A stretch of 64,000 nucleotides of DNA from Nocardiopsis coralli (lineage in GTDB: Bacteria; Actinomycetota; Actinomycetes; Streptosporangiales; Streptosporangiaceae): assembly GCF_014892575.1 (NCBI RefSeq), contig NZ_JADBGI010000004.1, forward strand, positions 64,282 to 128,281, in the 5' to 3' direction. Each line of letters starts with the position of its first letter. Position 1 is the stretch's first letter. The notes under the pieces are model-generated. The model saw nothing but the letters and a program-made list of their open reading frames with translations. It had not been told where the DNA came from and ran no database searches. The position numbers were made by a program, and so were the translations under genes. Positions 55,150 through 63,416 of the stretch are shown in pieces.

Positions 55150-55827
55150 TCACGGTGTCTTCTCCGTGGAGCGCATGGCCGCCTCGACGTAGTTGAGGAC
55201 GTGGTCGCTGAGCATCTGGCCCACCTCGGGGTCCCGGTTCCGGAAGGCCTCGGCGATCTGTGCGTGGTCGACGGCCTTGGCGTGCAGCTCCATGTCGAGC
55301 CAGCGCACCGACAGGGCGGTCCACACCTCCACGCCCAGCGACTCCCAGGTGTGCATGAGCACGCTGTTGTCGGCGGCGCGCACGACCTCCCGGTGGAACT
55401 CCACGCTGTGCCGGATCTGCTCGGCGACGTCACCGCGCGCCGTTGCGGCCTGGAGAGCCTCGACCTCGCGCTCGAGGGGGGTGGGGTCGCCGGCGAGGGT
55501 GTCGGCGGCCAACTGTGCGGCGACCAGCTCTAGACCGGCGCGCACGGGGTAGATCTCCGCCATGTCCTGCACACCGAAGGCGCGTACACGTGCGCCCTTG
55601 TTCGGCACGGTCTCGATGAGGCGCAGGGTCTCCAGCTCGCGCAGAGCCTCGCGGACCGGTGCCTGGCTGACCTTGAGCTCCGTGGCCACGCGGCGTTCGA
55701 CGATGCGCTCACCCGGTTTCCAGCGGCCGGACAGCAACCCCTCGACCAGAACCTGCCGGATCTGTTCCCGCAACGGCTCCCGCGCCAGTTTCGAGGGGTC
55801 CTCCGGCAACTGTGGGAGGTCGACCAT
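55150..55827 (-). CDS. GntR family regulator, FadR subfamily (FCD domain)
   Basis: A 225-aa regulator with a GntR winged helix (EPLREQIRQVLVEGLLSGRWKPGERIVERRVATELKVSQAPVREALRELETLRLI) and a helical FCD ligand domain with its metal-site His pattern (HREVVRAADN; MSDHV-like end LSDHVLNYVEAAMRS). ATG 55827 follows GGAAGGGA; the frame extends to 56133 without support. It lies upstream of the pdh operon in the same direction; a PdhR-like role is plausible. Confidence 0.9.
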   Translation of the reverse strand: MVDLPQLPEDPSKLAREPLREQIRQVLVEGLLSGRWKPGERIVERRVATELKVSQAPVREALRELETLRLIETVPNKGARVRAFGVQDMAEIYPVRAGLELVAAQLAADTLAGDPTPLEREVEALQAATARGDVAEQIRHSVEFHREVVRAADNSVLMHTWESLGVEVWTALSVRWLDMELHAKAVDHAQIAEAFRNRDPEVGQMLSDHVLNYVEAAMRSTEKTP

Positions 55828-56441
55828 CCAGGTCCCTTCCGTCGCTCGGTCCGCCCGCGGTCGACGCGGGGGCCGGTTGGGTGAGTGTCGTACAAGCTCT
55901 CTGAAGAGTGCCACACGGCCGTGTGGTGAGGAGACGTCCGGGTGTGCTGCGCTCACGAAAGCATCACGGAAAGGTATCGTGGGGGTCAACATGGTGCCGT
56001 GGTGCGGTGCTTCCCGGTCCGCCCGCGGGGGGTGGCGGGCGGGGTGTGGCGCACGACGCCGCCTCGGAGCGGAGGGCCCGGGTAGTCTCGACTGTCGGCA
56101 ATATCCACACAATGCCGTGCGAAATGTGACCAACGCTACGGCGATGCAACAGGCGAGAACGCGTTGACCTGCGCGTACGGAACAGGTGTGTCAGGTGCGC
56201 ACGCGGGCGCGACTCGGCACCAGAGAAGGCCTCGGAAGGCCGCGGCGACGGGCAGTCACGAACCACGTGAACCGGTCGCCGGGTCCGGTCGTCGAAGAAG
56301 AGGGAACGGGTGTTCGGCCCGCATCCCCGTGCGGTCGGCCACCCCGAGGACGTCAGATCAGGATCGAAAGCCGCGGCTAGCCCGTCCCCCACACGCTTGC
56401 GCCACAGGCCAGCCCACGACGTGTGAGACAGCACCGAGTAC
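55828..56441. other. Intergenic region between GntR and PAP2 genes
   Basis: About 610 bases between divergent genes. No gene is supported. The perfect palindrome at 55911-55926 lies in the GntR promoter zone. The stretch 56095-56165 is AT-richer. Nothing else was recognised. Confidence 0.5.
55911..55926. promoter_or_regulatory. 16-bp perfect palindrome upstream of the FadR-type gene
   Basis: CCACACGGCCGTGTGG is fully self-complementary, 84 bases before the regulator's start. It may be an autoregulatory or other operator; its sequence differs from the TGATCGAT palindrome near pdhA. Confidence 0.5.
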
Positions 56442-57314
56442 ATGACGCATTCTTCGCGGACCCGACATTCGCGGTCCCCACAAGCCACCCGACCACGTGA
56501 CGGGGCCAGACGCCGCCCCGCCCCGGGGCCCTACAGCGGACCCATCCCGGTCGTGCGGACCAACGAGTTCGCCCCCGGGCCCCCGATCGTGCGCACGGTC
56601 AAGTGGCCCAGCGTCAGTGAGATCGCCTGGGGCATGGCCTCGGACCGCATCGCGATCATCCTGGCCGTGGGGCTCATCGTCATGACGATGCTGGCCGCCG
56701 GGCCTCTGCACCCGGTCGACCACTTCCTCAACAGTTTCGAACGGCCGCTCTGGGACCACATACGTGAGCCGCTCATCTACTCGCTGGACAACCTGGCCTC
56801 GCGTTACAGCGCGCTGCCGGTCCTGGGCGTGGTGGCGCTGCAACTGGCTTACTGGCATCGCAGCTGGCGGCCGATCGTGCTGGCCGCGGTCGGCGTCGTG
56901 GGCATGATGTCGCTGGTGTCGGTGATGAAGCTGGCCATCCACCGGGGCCACGCCAAGTACGGGGAGGCGGAGTTCTTCTCGGGCCCGGGCAACGTGGCGT
57001 TCCCGTCGGGGCACGGGGCGAACGCCATCCTCATCTACGGGCTGGTGCTGTTCCTCATCATCCGGTTCGGGGCGGCGAGGCCGCACGTGATCCGGCGCCT
57101 GGCGTACGCGATCGTGGTCATCGCCCTGGTCCAGTCGACGGTCTCGATCTACCTGACCTTCCACTGGTTCTCCGACCTGGTCACCGGCATGGTCGCCGGC
57201 GGGTTGGCGCTGAGGTTGACCATCCGGCTCGACCGGATGATCCCGCACGGCCGCACCGTGGAGTGGTGGCCCTGGTACGGGCGCAGACCCGAGAACGAAC
57301 CCGTCGAGAACTGA
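56442..57314 (+). CDS. PAP2 superfamily membrane phosphatase
   Basis: A 290-aa protein with a soluble basic Pro-rich N-terminus of about 60 residues and five to six membrane helices. The lipid phosphatase motifs are KLAIHRGHAKYG (a KxxxxxxRP-like site, Pro absent), FPSGHGANA, and SIYLTFHWFSDLVTG (SxxxxxH-x3-D type). It could dephosphorylate undecaprenyl pyrophosphate or phosphatidate. ATG 56442 lacks a strong ribosome site. A hairpin follows. Confidence 0.85.
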   Translation: MTHSSRTRHSRSPQATRPRDGARRRPAPGPYSGPIPVVRTNEFAPGPPIVRTVKWPSVSEIAWGMASDRIAIILAVGLIVMTMLAAGPLHPVDHFLNSFERPLWDHIREPLIYSLDNLASRYSALPVLGVVALQLAYWHRSWRPIVLAAVGVVGMMSLVSVMKLAIHRGHAKYGEAEFFSGPGNVAFPSGHGANAILIYGLVLFLIIRFGAARPHVIRRLAYAIVVIALVQSTVSIYLTFHWFSDLVTGMVAGGLALRLTIRLDRMIPHGRTVEWWPWYGRRPENEPVEN

Positions 57315-57328
57315 CGAGCGGCGCAGCA

Positions 57329-57366
57329 ACGGTGCCCGTCCGGCCCCAGGGCCGGGCGGGCACCGT
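57329..57366 (+). terminator. Hairpin terminator after the PAP2 gene
   Basis: ACGGTGCCCGTCCGGCCC (57329-57346) pairs with 57349-57366 with one G-U pair; the tip must open to leave a CCAG-type loop. It follows the stop by 14 bases. Confidence 0.83.
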
Positions 57367-57427
57367 CGTGTGAGCTGGAGTACTGTTGCGCCGGTCCGGC
57401 ACGGGAGCGACCCTGCGAGGTGGGGAC

Positions 57428-58312
57428 ATGGAGATTCGCTGGATCGAGGCCTTCATCACCGTGGCCGAGGAGTTGCATTTCGGCAGGGCCGCGGACCGCA
57501 TGCACATGGCACAGTCCCCGCTGAGCCAGACCATCAAGAAGCTGGAACGCCACCTGGGCGCCGTGCTGTTCGAACGCAACACCCGGTCGGTGGCGCTGAC
57601 CTCGGCCGGGCACGCGTTCCTGCCGCACGCCAAACGGGTCGTGCGGGAGATCGACCTGGCGCACCGGGCCACCCGTTCGCTGGAGGGCGAGGTCTACGGC
57701 CGGGTCACCATCGGGTTCTCCGGGGCGCTGAACCACCGCACCCTGCCGCCGCTCACCCGTGCCCTGCGGGCCCGCTACCCGCGCATCGACCTGCGGCTCG
57801 TCGACCGGGTCGTCACCCACGACGCCATGCAGCTGCTGCACCAGGGCCGTATCGACCTGGCGTTCGTGGGCATGCCGCTGGCCGAGGACGGCATGGAGGT
57901 CAGGGCGATCAGCGAGGAGGAGTTCGGTGCGGTGCTGCCGACCGATCACCCCTTGGCCGGCGAGGACAGCATCGACCTGGCCGATCTGGCCGGGGAGGAC
58001 TTCATCATGCTGCCCCCGCAGGCGGTCTCGCGTGAGCTGGTGGTCAGCGCCTGCCTCGACGCGGGGTTCCGTCCCAGGCAGGGCCAGGAGGTCGTGGATC
58101 CGTACCTGATCCTGTCGTTCGTCGCTGCGGGGCTCGGGGTCTCCCTGGCGCCGAGCTGCCTGAGTCTGATCATGCCGGAGGGTTCGGTCTTCCGCCCCCT
58201 GCGAGGGAAGGCACCGCGGTTGCGCAGTGGGATCGCGTGGAACCCGGAGCACCCGACGGAAGGGCTGCGCGCGCTGCTGTCGGTGGCCGATGACGTGCTC
58301 CCCACGCCGTGA
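57428..58312 (+). CDS. LysR family transcriptional regulator
   Basis: A 294-aa regulator. The winged helix reads EIRWIEAFITVAEELHFGRAADRMHMAQSPLSQTIKKLERHLGAVLFERNTRSVALTSAG, typical of the BenM/CatM branch, followed by a periplasmic-binding-like effector domain (VTIGFSGALNHRTLPPL). ATG 57428 follows GAGGTGGGG. It is upstream of, and in the same direction as, the 58-64 kb operon, which is its most likely target; the 135-base gap contains an AT-rich promoter region. Confidence 0.92.
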   Translation: MEIRWIEAFITVAEELHFGRAADRMHMAQSPLSQTIKKLERHLGAVLFERNTRSVALTSAGHAFLPHAKRVVREIDLAHRATRSLEGEVYGRVTIGFSGALNHRTLPPLTRALRARYPRIDLRLVDRVVTHDAMQLLHQGRIDLAFVGMPLAEDGMEVRAISEEEFGAVLPTDHPLAGEDSIDLADLAGEDFIMLPPQAVSRELVVSACLDAGFRPRQGQEVVDPYLILSFVAAGLGVSLAPSCLSLIMPEGSVFRPLRGKAPRLRSGIAWNPEHPTEGLRALLSVADDVLPTP

Positions 58313-58447
58313 AGCACGCACCTCCCCAAGATAAAGAGCGATCAGCGCTTAGTTCATGACGAATTGAGTGTTGGACACACATGATCTCCCGGGGTCACGA
58401 TCAGTGCGACGTGACCGGCTCCACACGGACCCAACGGGAGAGCACCG
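58313..58447 (+). promoter_or_regulatory. Promoter region of the 58-64 kb operon
   Basis: A 135-base spacer with AT-rich stretches (AAGATAAAGAG, TTCATGACGAATTGAG). A dyad AGCG-ATCAG-CGCT lies near 58338-58350. LysR proteins bind T-N11-A type dyads in such places, but no exact site is claimed. Confidence 0.4.
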
Positions 58448-58732
58448 ATGAACACCTACGCGGTCGTCTACACCTACGGCGGGGACCCCTCCGCACGCGA
58501 CCAGCACCGCCCCCGGCACAAGGACTTCCTGGCCCGGCTGCACGAGGACGGCCGGCTGCGGGTCTCCGGCCCCCTCGCCTCCGAGGGCAGCCCCGGCGCC
58601 CTGCTGATCATCGAGGGAGAGTCGGCCGAGGACGTCGCCCGCCTCATGGACGGTGACCCCTTCCAGCGGGAAGGGCTCATCGCCTCACGCAGCATCGACG
58701 AGTGGACCATCGTCTTCGGGGGGATCCGTTGA
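58448..58732 (+). CDS. YciI-like family protein
   Basis: A 94-aa ferredoxin-like protein: YAVVYTYGGDPSARDQHRPRHKDFLARLHEDGRLRVSGPL, then LLIIEGESAEDVARLMDGDPFQREGLI, the YciI/muconolactone-isomerase-like pattern with a conserved His and Asp. Some relatives are dehydrochlorinases or isomerases. ATG 58448 follows GGGAGAG. It is the first gene of the operon, and its stop overlaps the TTG start of the dehydrogenase (TTGA). Confidence 0.85.
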   Translation: MNTYAVVYTYGGDPSARDQHRPRHKDFLARLHEDGRLRVSGPLASEGSPGALLIIEGESAEDVARLMDGDPFQREGLIASRSIDEWTIVFGGIR

Positions 58733-59805
58733 CCTCCCCCGCGACCACACCCGCCCCCGTCCCCACCTCCACGATGCGGGTGGCCCGCACGGTCACCGGC
58801 GAACAGGTCGAGATCCAGGAGGCCCCCGTTCCCGCCCCCGGGCCCGGTGAGGCCCTGGTGCGGGTCCACACCGTCACCCTGTGCGGCACCGACCTGCACA
58901 TCTGGGAGGACGACTACGCCACGGAACTGCCCATCGTCCAGGGGCACGAGTTCGTCGGCACCGTGGAGTCCCTGCACGACCCCGGCAGCGGGCCGAACCC
59001 CGGAACCCGTGTGGCCGTCTCCCCGATGGTCACCTGCGGCACCTGCCATGCCTGCACCATCGGGCGCCGTAACGCCTGCGCGCACTTCTCCGCCCTCGGC
59101 TGTTACCAGGACGGTGCCCTCGCCGAGTACATCGCGGTACCGGTCCAGGACCTGCACCCCGTTCCCGACGGCCTGCCCACGGAGCTCGCACCGCTGGCCG
59201 AGCCCCTCAGCATCGCCCTGCAGGCCGTGCGCCGCGGGCGCCCCGAGAGCGGCGAGCGGGCCCTGGTCCTGGGTTGCGGCCCCATCGGCCTGCTCAGCAC
59301 CCTCTGTCTGACCTCCCTCGGCGTGGAGGTCGTCGCCGCCGACACCCACCCCGGGCGCCAGGCCTTCGCCCGCGAGTTCGGTGCCACCGACACCCTGCTC
59401 GTCGACCCGGACCGCGGACTCGACACCGACGCCGTCCGCGCCTGGGCCGGACGCTACGGCCCTCCGCTGGTCATCGAGGCAACCGGCGCCCCGTCGAGCC
59501 TGGACTCCGCGCTCGACGCCGTCGCCAACGCCGGCCGTGTCGTCGCCGTCGGCATCTCGGACCGCACCACCGAACTGTCGCTGCGTGTCCTGCCCGCCAA
59601 GGACCTCGACCTCCTCGGCAGCCGCAACAGCCAGGACCTCATCGGGGAGGCACTCGAGCTGCTGACCCGGCACACCGGGGCGGCCCGCGCCCTGGTCACC
59701 CACTCCTTCCCCCTCGACCGGATCTCCGAGGGGTTCGAGGCGATGCGCTCGCGCACGGAGCTCGTCGGCAAGGTCGTGATCCGCATGCCCGGGGGTGAGC
59801 GGTGA
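58729..59805 (+). CDS. Zinc-dependent alcohol dehydrogenase (threonine/sorbitol dehydrogenase-like)
   Basis: A 358-aa medium-chain dehydrogenase. Catalytic zinc ligands are Cys in LCGTDLHIWEDDY and His-Glu in VQGHEFVG; the structural zinc loop is CGTCHACTIGRRNAC; NAD binding is ALVLGCGPIGLLSTL. TTG 58729 follows GGGGGG and overlaps the YciI stop; ATG 58774 is in frame but lacks a ribosome site. Its stop overlaps the next GTG (GTGA). It should oxidise a polyol or hydroxy group to a ketone. Confidence 0.88.
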   Translation: MTSPATTPAPVPTSTMRVARTVTGEQVEIQEAPVPAPGPGEALVRVHTVTLCGTDLHIWEDDYATELPIVQGHEFVGTVESLHDPGSGPNPGTRVAVSPMVTCGTCHACTIGRRNACAHFSALGCYQDGALAEYIAVPVQDLHPVPDGLPTELAPLAEPLSIALQAVRRGRPESGERALVLGCGPIGLLSTLCLTSLGVEVVAADTHPGRQAFAREFGATDTLLVDPDRGLDTDAVRAWAGRYGPPLVIEATGAPSSLDSALDAVANAGRVVAVGISDRTTELSLRVLPAKDLDLLGSRNSQDLIGEALELLTRHTGAARALVTHSFPLDRISEGFEAMRSRTELVGKVVIRMPGGER

Positions 59806-61412
59806 TCACCGAGCACCGGAACCTGGACACCGCCTACGACACGGTCGTGCTCGGCAGTGGCGCCTCGGGCCTGGTCGCAGCGGTTCGCGCCGCGCGGGGC
59901 GGACGCCGGGTGCTGGTCCTGGAGAAGGACGAGCGCCTCGGCGGGACCTCGGCCGTCGGAGGCGGTGTCATGTGGGTGCCCGGAAACCACCTCATGTCCG
60001 AGGGCGGATGGCACGACACCCGCGAGGGCGCCGCCGCATACCTGCACGCCGCCACCGACGGGTACATGGACGCCGAGTGGATCGACTGGTACCTGGACAC
60101 CGCGCCCCGCGCCGTCCGGTTCCTCACCGAGGAGGCGGGGATCCGGCTGCGCGCGCTCGGCCGCCCCGACTACCACCAGCATCTGCCCGGTGCGGCGAGC
60201 GGGGGCCGAGGTCTGGACAACGACCCCTTCGACCCTGGACCGTACGAAGGCCTGGTCGAGCTGGTGCGGCCGCCCACGTACCTCCCGCCGATCAGCATGG
60301 CCGAGCGCGACGCCCTCCAGGGCGAACCCGTCGACCCCGGCCTGCTCGAACAGCGCCGCCGAGACGGCCTGCGCACCATGGGCGGCGCCCTGGTGGGGCG
60401 GCTCCTGGTCGCCGCCGCCGAGGCCGGGGTTCACGTGGCCAACCGCGCCCGTGTGACCGGGCTCGAGCGCACGGACGGAGGGGACTGGCAGGTCGAGAGC
60501 GCTGCGGGCACGTTCACCGCTCCCGACGTGGTGCTGGCCTCGGGCGGTTTCGAGTGGAACCCCCGGTTGCGGGCGGCCTTCCTCGCCTTCCCCGTCACCC
60601 CCATCAGCGCACCCAGCAACGAGGGCGACGGCCTGGAACTGGGGATGGGCGCCGGAGCCTCCCTCGACCTCGTGCGCGCGGTCTGGGGCGTGCCGGTCAT
60701 CACCCCGCCCGATGCGCGCTACGACGGCAGGCCCTCGGGGCGCATGGGCAACGTCGAGATGACCCTCCCCGGTTCGGTGACCGTCAACGCCGCCGGTCGG
60801 CGCTTCGTGAACGAGGCGGTCAACTACCACGACGCCAACCGGGTCTTCGGCAACGTCGAACCCGGGACCGGCAAGCTCGCCAACCAGCCCGCCTGGCTCG
60901 TCATGGACCACGAGTACCTGCGCCGCTACTCCGTGGCCGGGTCCGTACCTGGCCGGGTCGAGGACTGGATGACCACCGCCGACACCCCGCGCGGGCTCGC
61001 CGAGGCGTGTGGCATCGACCCCGCAGGGTTGGAAGCGACGCTCGAGCGGTTCAACGCCGACGCACGTGCGGGTGTGGACACCGAGTTCGGACGCGGGGGC
61101 AGCCCGCAGGACCGCCACCTGGGCGACCCCGACAACACCCCCAACCCCTGCCTGCGCCCCGTGGAGCACGGCCCCTTCCACGCCGTCCCGATCTCGGCCG
61201 GCGTGCTCGGAACCGCGGGCGGCCTCGCCGTGGACACCAGGGGTCGTGTGCTCGGCGCCGACGGACACCCCCTCGAAGGGCTGCACGCCGCCGGCAACGT
61301 GTCCGCCTCCGTCTTCCGCGACGCCTACCCGGGCGGTGGGGCCACGCTCGGTTCCGCCGTCACCAGGGGGTTCGCCGTCGGGGAGCACCTCGCTTCCCGC
61401 GCACGTGTGTGA
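59802..61412 (+). CDS. KstD/fumarate reductase-like FAD flavoprotein
   Basis: A 536-aa FAD_binding_2 protein: TVVLGSGASGLVAAVRAARGG, the 3-ketosteroid-dehydrogenase-like GGTSAVGGGVMWVPGN, and the C-terminal AYPGGGATLGSAVTRGFAVGEH. Such enzymes insert or reduce a C=C bond next to a ketone. The upstream dehydrogenase would supply that ketone. GTG 59802 overlaps the upstream stop by four bases. Whether the substrate is a steroid or a smaller ring compound is not shown. Confidence 0.87.
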   Translation: MITEHRNLDTAYDTVVLGSGASGLVAAVRAARGGRRVLVLEKDERLGGTSAVGGGVMWVPGNHLMSEGGWHDTREGAAAYLHAATDGYMDAEWIDWYLDTAPRAVRFLTEEAGIRLRALGRPDYHQHLPGAASGGRGLDNDPFDPGPYEGLVELVRPPTYLPPISMAERDALQGEPVDPGLLEQRRRDGLRTMGGALVGRLLVAAAEAGVHVANRARVTGLERTDGGDWQVESAAGTFTAPDVVLASGGFEWNPRLRAAFLAFPVTPISAPSNEGDGLELGMGAGASLDLVRAVWGVPVITPPDARYDGRPSGRMGNVEMTLPGSVTVNAAGRRFVNEAVNYHDANRVFGNVEPGTGKLANQPAWLVMDHEYLRRYSVAGSVPGRVEDWMTTADTPRGLAEACGIDPAGLEATLERFNADARAGVDTEFGRGGSPQDRHLGDPDNTPNPCLRPVEHGPFHAVPISAGVLGTAGGLAVDTRGRVLGADGHPLEGLHAAGNVSASVFRDAYPGGGATLGSAVTRGFAVGEHLASRARV

Positions 61413-61439
61413 ACCCGCCCCCGGACCCCGAGGAGAGCC

Positions 61440-63416
61440 TTGAGCCCCACACCCCTCACACCGGCACCGCTCCGCCTCGGCTCCGTGACCCTGCGCAACC
61501 GCCTGGTCTCGGCGCCGATGGAACGCAACTACTGCACCCCGGAGGGGCACGCCACCGATCAGTACGTGCACTACCTCGCCGCCCGCGCCCGCGCCGGCGT
61601 CGCGATGGTGACCACGGAGGCCACCTTCGTGCGCCAGGACGGAAAGGGCCGCACACACCAGCTCGGCGCCCACGACGACCTCTGTGTCCCAGGTCTGCGC
61701 CGCATCGCCGACGCCCTTCACGCCGAGGGCGCGCTGATGTGCTGCGAGCTCAACCACGGTGGGCGGACCGCGCAGTCGGCCCTGACCGGCCGGCCCAACG
61801 TCGCGCCCTCCCCGGTACCGTGCCTGCCCGCGGGCGGTGAGACCCCGCGGGAACTGACCGCCGACGAGTGCCGCGAACTCGCGCGCGACTACGGGCGCGC
61901 CGCCGAACGCTGCGTGCGCGCCGGCGTCGACGTGCTCAGCATCCACGCCGCGCACGGGTACCTCGTCCACCAGTTCATGTCCCCGATCAGCAACCACCGC
62001 ACGGACGAGTTCGCCGCGCCCGAACGCTTCCTCGACCTTGTCGTCGACGAGGTGCGCGCCGCCGCTCCCGGCATCACCCTGGGGATCCGGGTCTCGGTGC
62101 TGGAAGGGCCCGAGGACGGGCTCGGCGCCGAGGACACCCTGGCGGTCCTGCGCCGCGCCAGCCTGGACCGCGTCGATTTCCTCGACCTGTCCGCAGGCAG
62201 TTACGAGGCCGGCGAGTGGATCGTCCAGTCGGGGGAGTGGCGCCCCGGGCTGCTCACCGAGTACCTGGAGCCCTACCGCGAGTTCGGCCTCCCGCTGGGT
62301 CTTGCCGGGCGTCTGAACAGTCCCGGGGCGGTCGAGGAGGCGCTTGCCGCGGGCGCGGACTTCGTCAGCCTCGCCCGTGCCCTGCACGCCGACCCCGGCT
62401 TCGCGACCGCCTGTCTGGAGGGCACCCCTTACCGCCCCTGTATCGCCTGCAACGTCTGCATCGACAACCTCGGCCTCGGCCAGGTGGCCTGCTCGGTCAA
62501 CCCCGAGGTCGGGCGCGGCGGGGTTCCGCTCCCCTTCCCCGAACCCGCGGCGCCCGCCGCGGCCACGGTGGTCGGGGGAGGACCGGCCGGGATCACGGCC
62601 GCTCGTGAACTCGCCCGCGCCGGTCTGCGTGTCACGCTCCTGGAGCACCACGAGGACCTGGGCGGCGACCTCACACTGGCCGCCCGGATGAAGTCCCTCC
62701 CGGACTTCGGCAGGTTCCTGGAGTGGGCCCCGGCCGAACTCGACCGGCTCGGCGTCGACGTGCGTCTCGGCCGGACGGCCGACCCCCGCGGAGTAGCCGA
62801 CACCGCCCCGGACCTGGTCGTCGTGGCCACCGGGGGCCGCCCCCGCGCAGCCGACACCGACCACGGGACGGACGTGCGCGATTGGCTGCGCGGCCACCAG
62901 GATCGGGAACTGCCCGGCCATGTCACCGTGTGGGGCACCGACGCGGTGGCCATGAGCACCGCGGACACCCTCGCCGACCGGGGATGCCGGGTGTTGCTCC
63001 TGGGCGAGGGCGACGAGATCGCGCCCGAGGCCGGCCGCAGGGCCAAGATCCTCGCCCTGCCACGCCTGACCTCCGCGCCGGAGGTCGGTATCCACCTGCG
63101 CACCCGCCTCCTGGCCGCCGACGGTGAGCACGTGGAGGCGGAGGGCGAGGACGGCCGTGTCCTGCGTCTGCCCGCCCCGGGCCCGCTGTTGCGATCCCGC
63201 GGCCTCGCCCCCGACGAGGACGCCGTCGCCCTGGTGCCCGAGGGGATCCCGTACGCCCGAGTGGGGGCCGCGGACGGGCGGGGCGCGACCCTGCGCGAGG
63301 CCGTGTGGAGCGGGCACGACGCCGCGCACTCCCTGCTCGGCCTCCTCGGCTCCCGGCCCACCGCGGGCACCGGGGCCGACCCCGACGACACAGCCCGGAG
63401 AGGGGCCCTGCGATGA
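61440..63416 (+). CDS. TMADH/FadH-family flavo-iron-sulfur oxidoreductase
   Basis: A 658-aa enzyme with an FMN TIM barrel (LRLGSVTLRNRLVSAPMERN; HGYLVHQFMSPISNHRTDEF), a 4Fe-4S motif CIACNVC plus a later Cys, and a C-terminal FAD/NAD region (ATVVGGGPAGITAARELARAG). The CxxCxxC spacing is that of trimethylamine dehydrogenase rather than FadH (CxxCxxxC), unlike the second family member at 31008-33023. TTG 61440 follows AGGAGAG. It overlaps the next gene (ATGA). A reductase of an enone or a C-N/C-O cleaving enzyme are both possible. Confidence 0.87.
   Translation: MSPTPLTPAPLRLGSVTLRNRLVSAPMERNYCTPEGHATDQYVHYLAARARAGVAMVTTEATFVRQDGKGRTHQLGAHDDLCVPGLRRIADALHAEGALMCCELNHGGRTAQSALTGRPNVAPSPVPCLPAGGETPRELTADECRELARDYGRAAERCVRAGVDVLSIHAAHGYLVHQFMSPISNHRTDEFAAPERFLDLVVDEVRAAAPGITLGIRVSVLEGPEDGLGAEDTLAVLRRASLDRVDFLDLSAGSYEAGEWIVQSGEWRPGLLTEYLEPYREFGLPLGLAGRLNSPGAVEEALAAGADFVSLARALHADPGFATACLEGTPYRPCIACNVCIDNLGLGQVACSVNPEVGRGGVPLPFPEPAAPAAATVVGGGPAGITAARELARAGLRVTLLEHHEDLGGDLTLAARMKSLPDFGRFLEWAPAELDRLGVDVRLGRTADPRGVADTAPDLVVVATGGRPRAADTDHGTDVRDWLRGHQDRELPGHVTVWGTDAVAMSTADTLADRGCRVLLLGEGDEIAPEAGRRAKILALPRLTSAPEVGIHLRTRLLAADGEHVEAEGEDGRVLRLPAPGPLLRSRGLAPDEDAVALVPEGIPYARVGAADGRGATLREAVWSGHDAAHSLLGLLGSRPTAGTGADPDDTARRGALR

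Noticed and set aside
56164..56445. Short plus-strand frame before the PAP2 gene
   Set aside because: No ribosome site or recognisable sequence; overlaps the PAP2 start in another frame.
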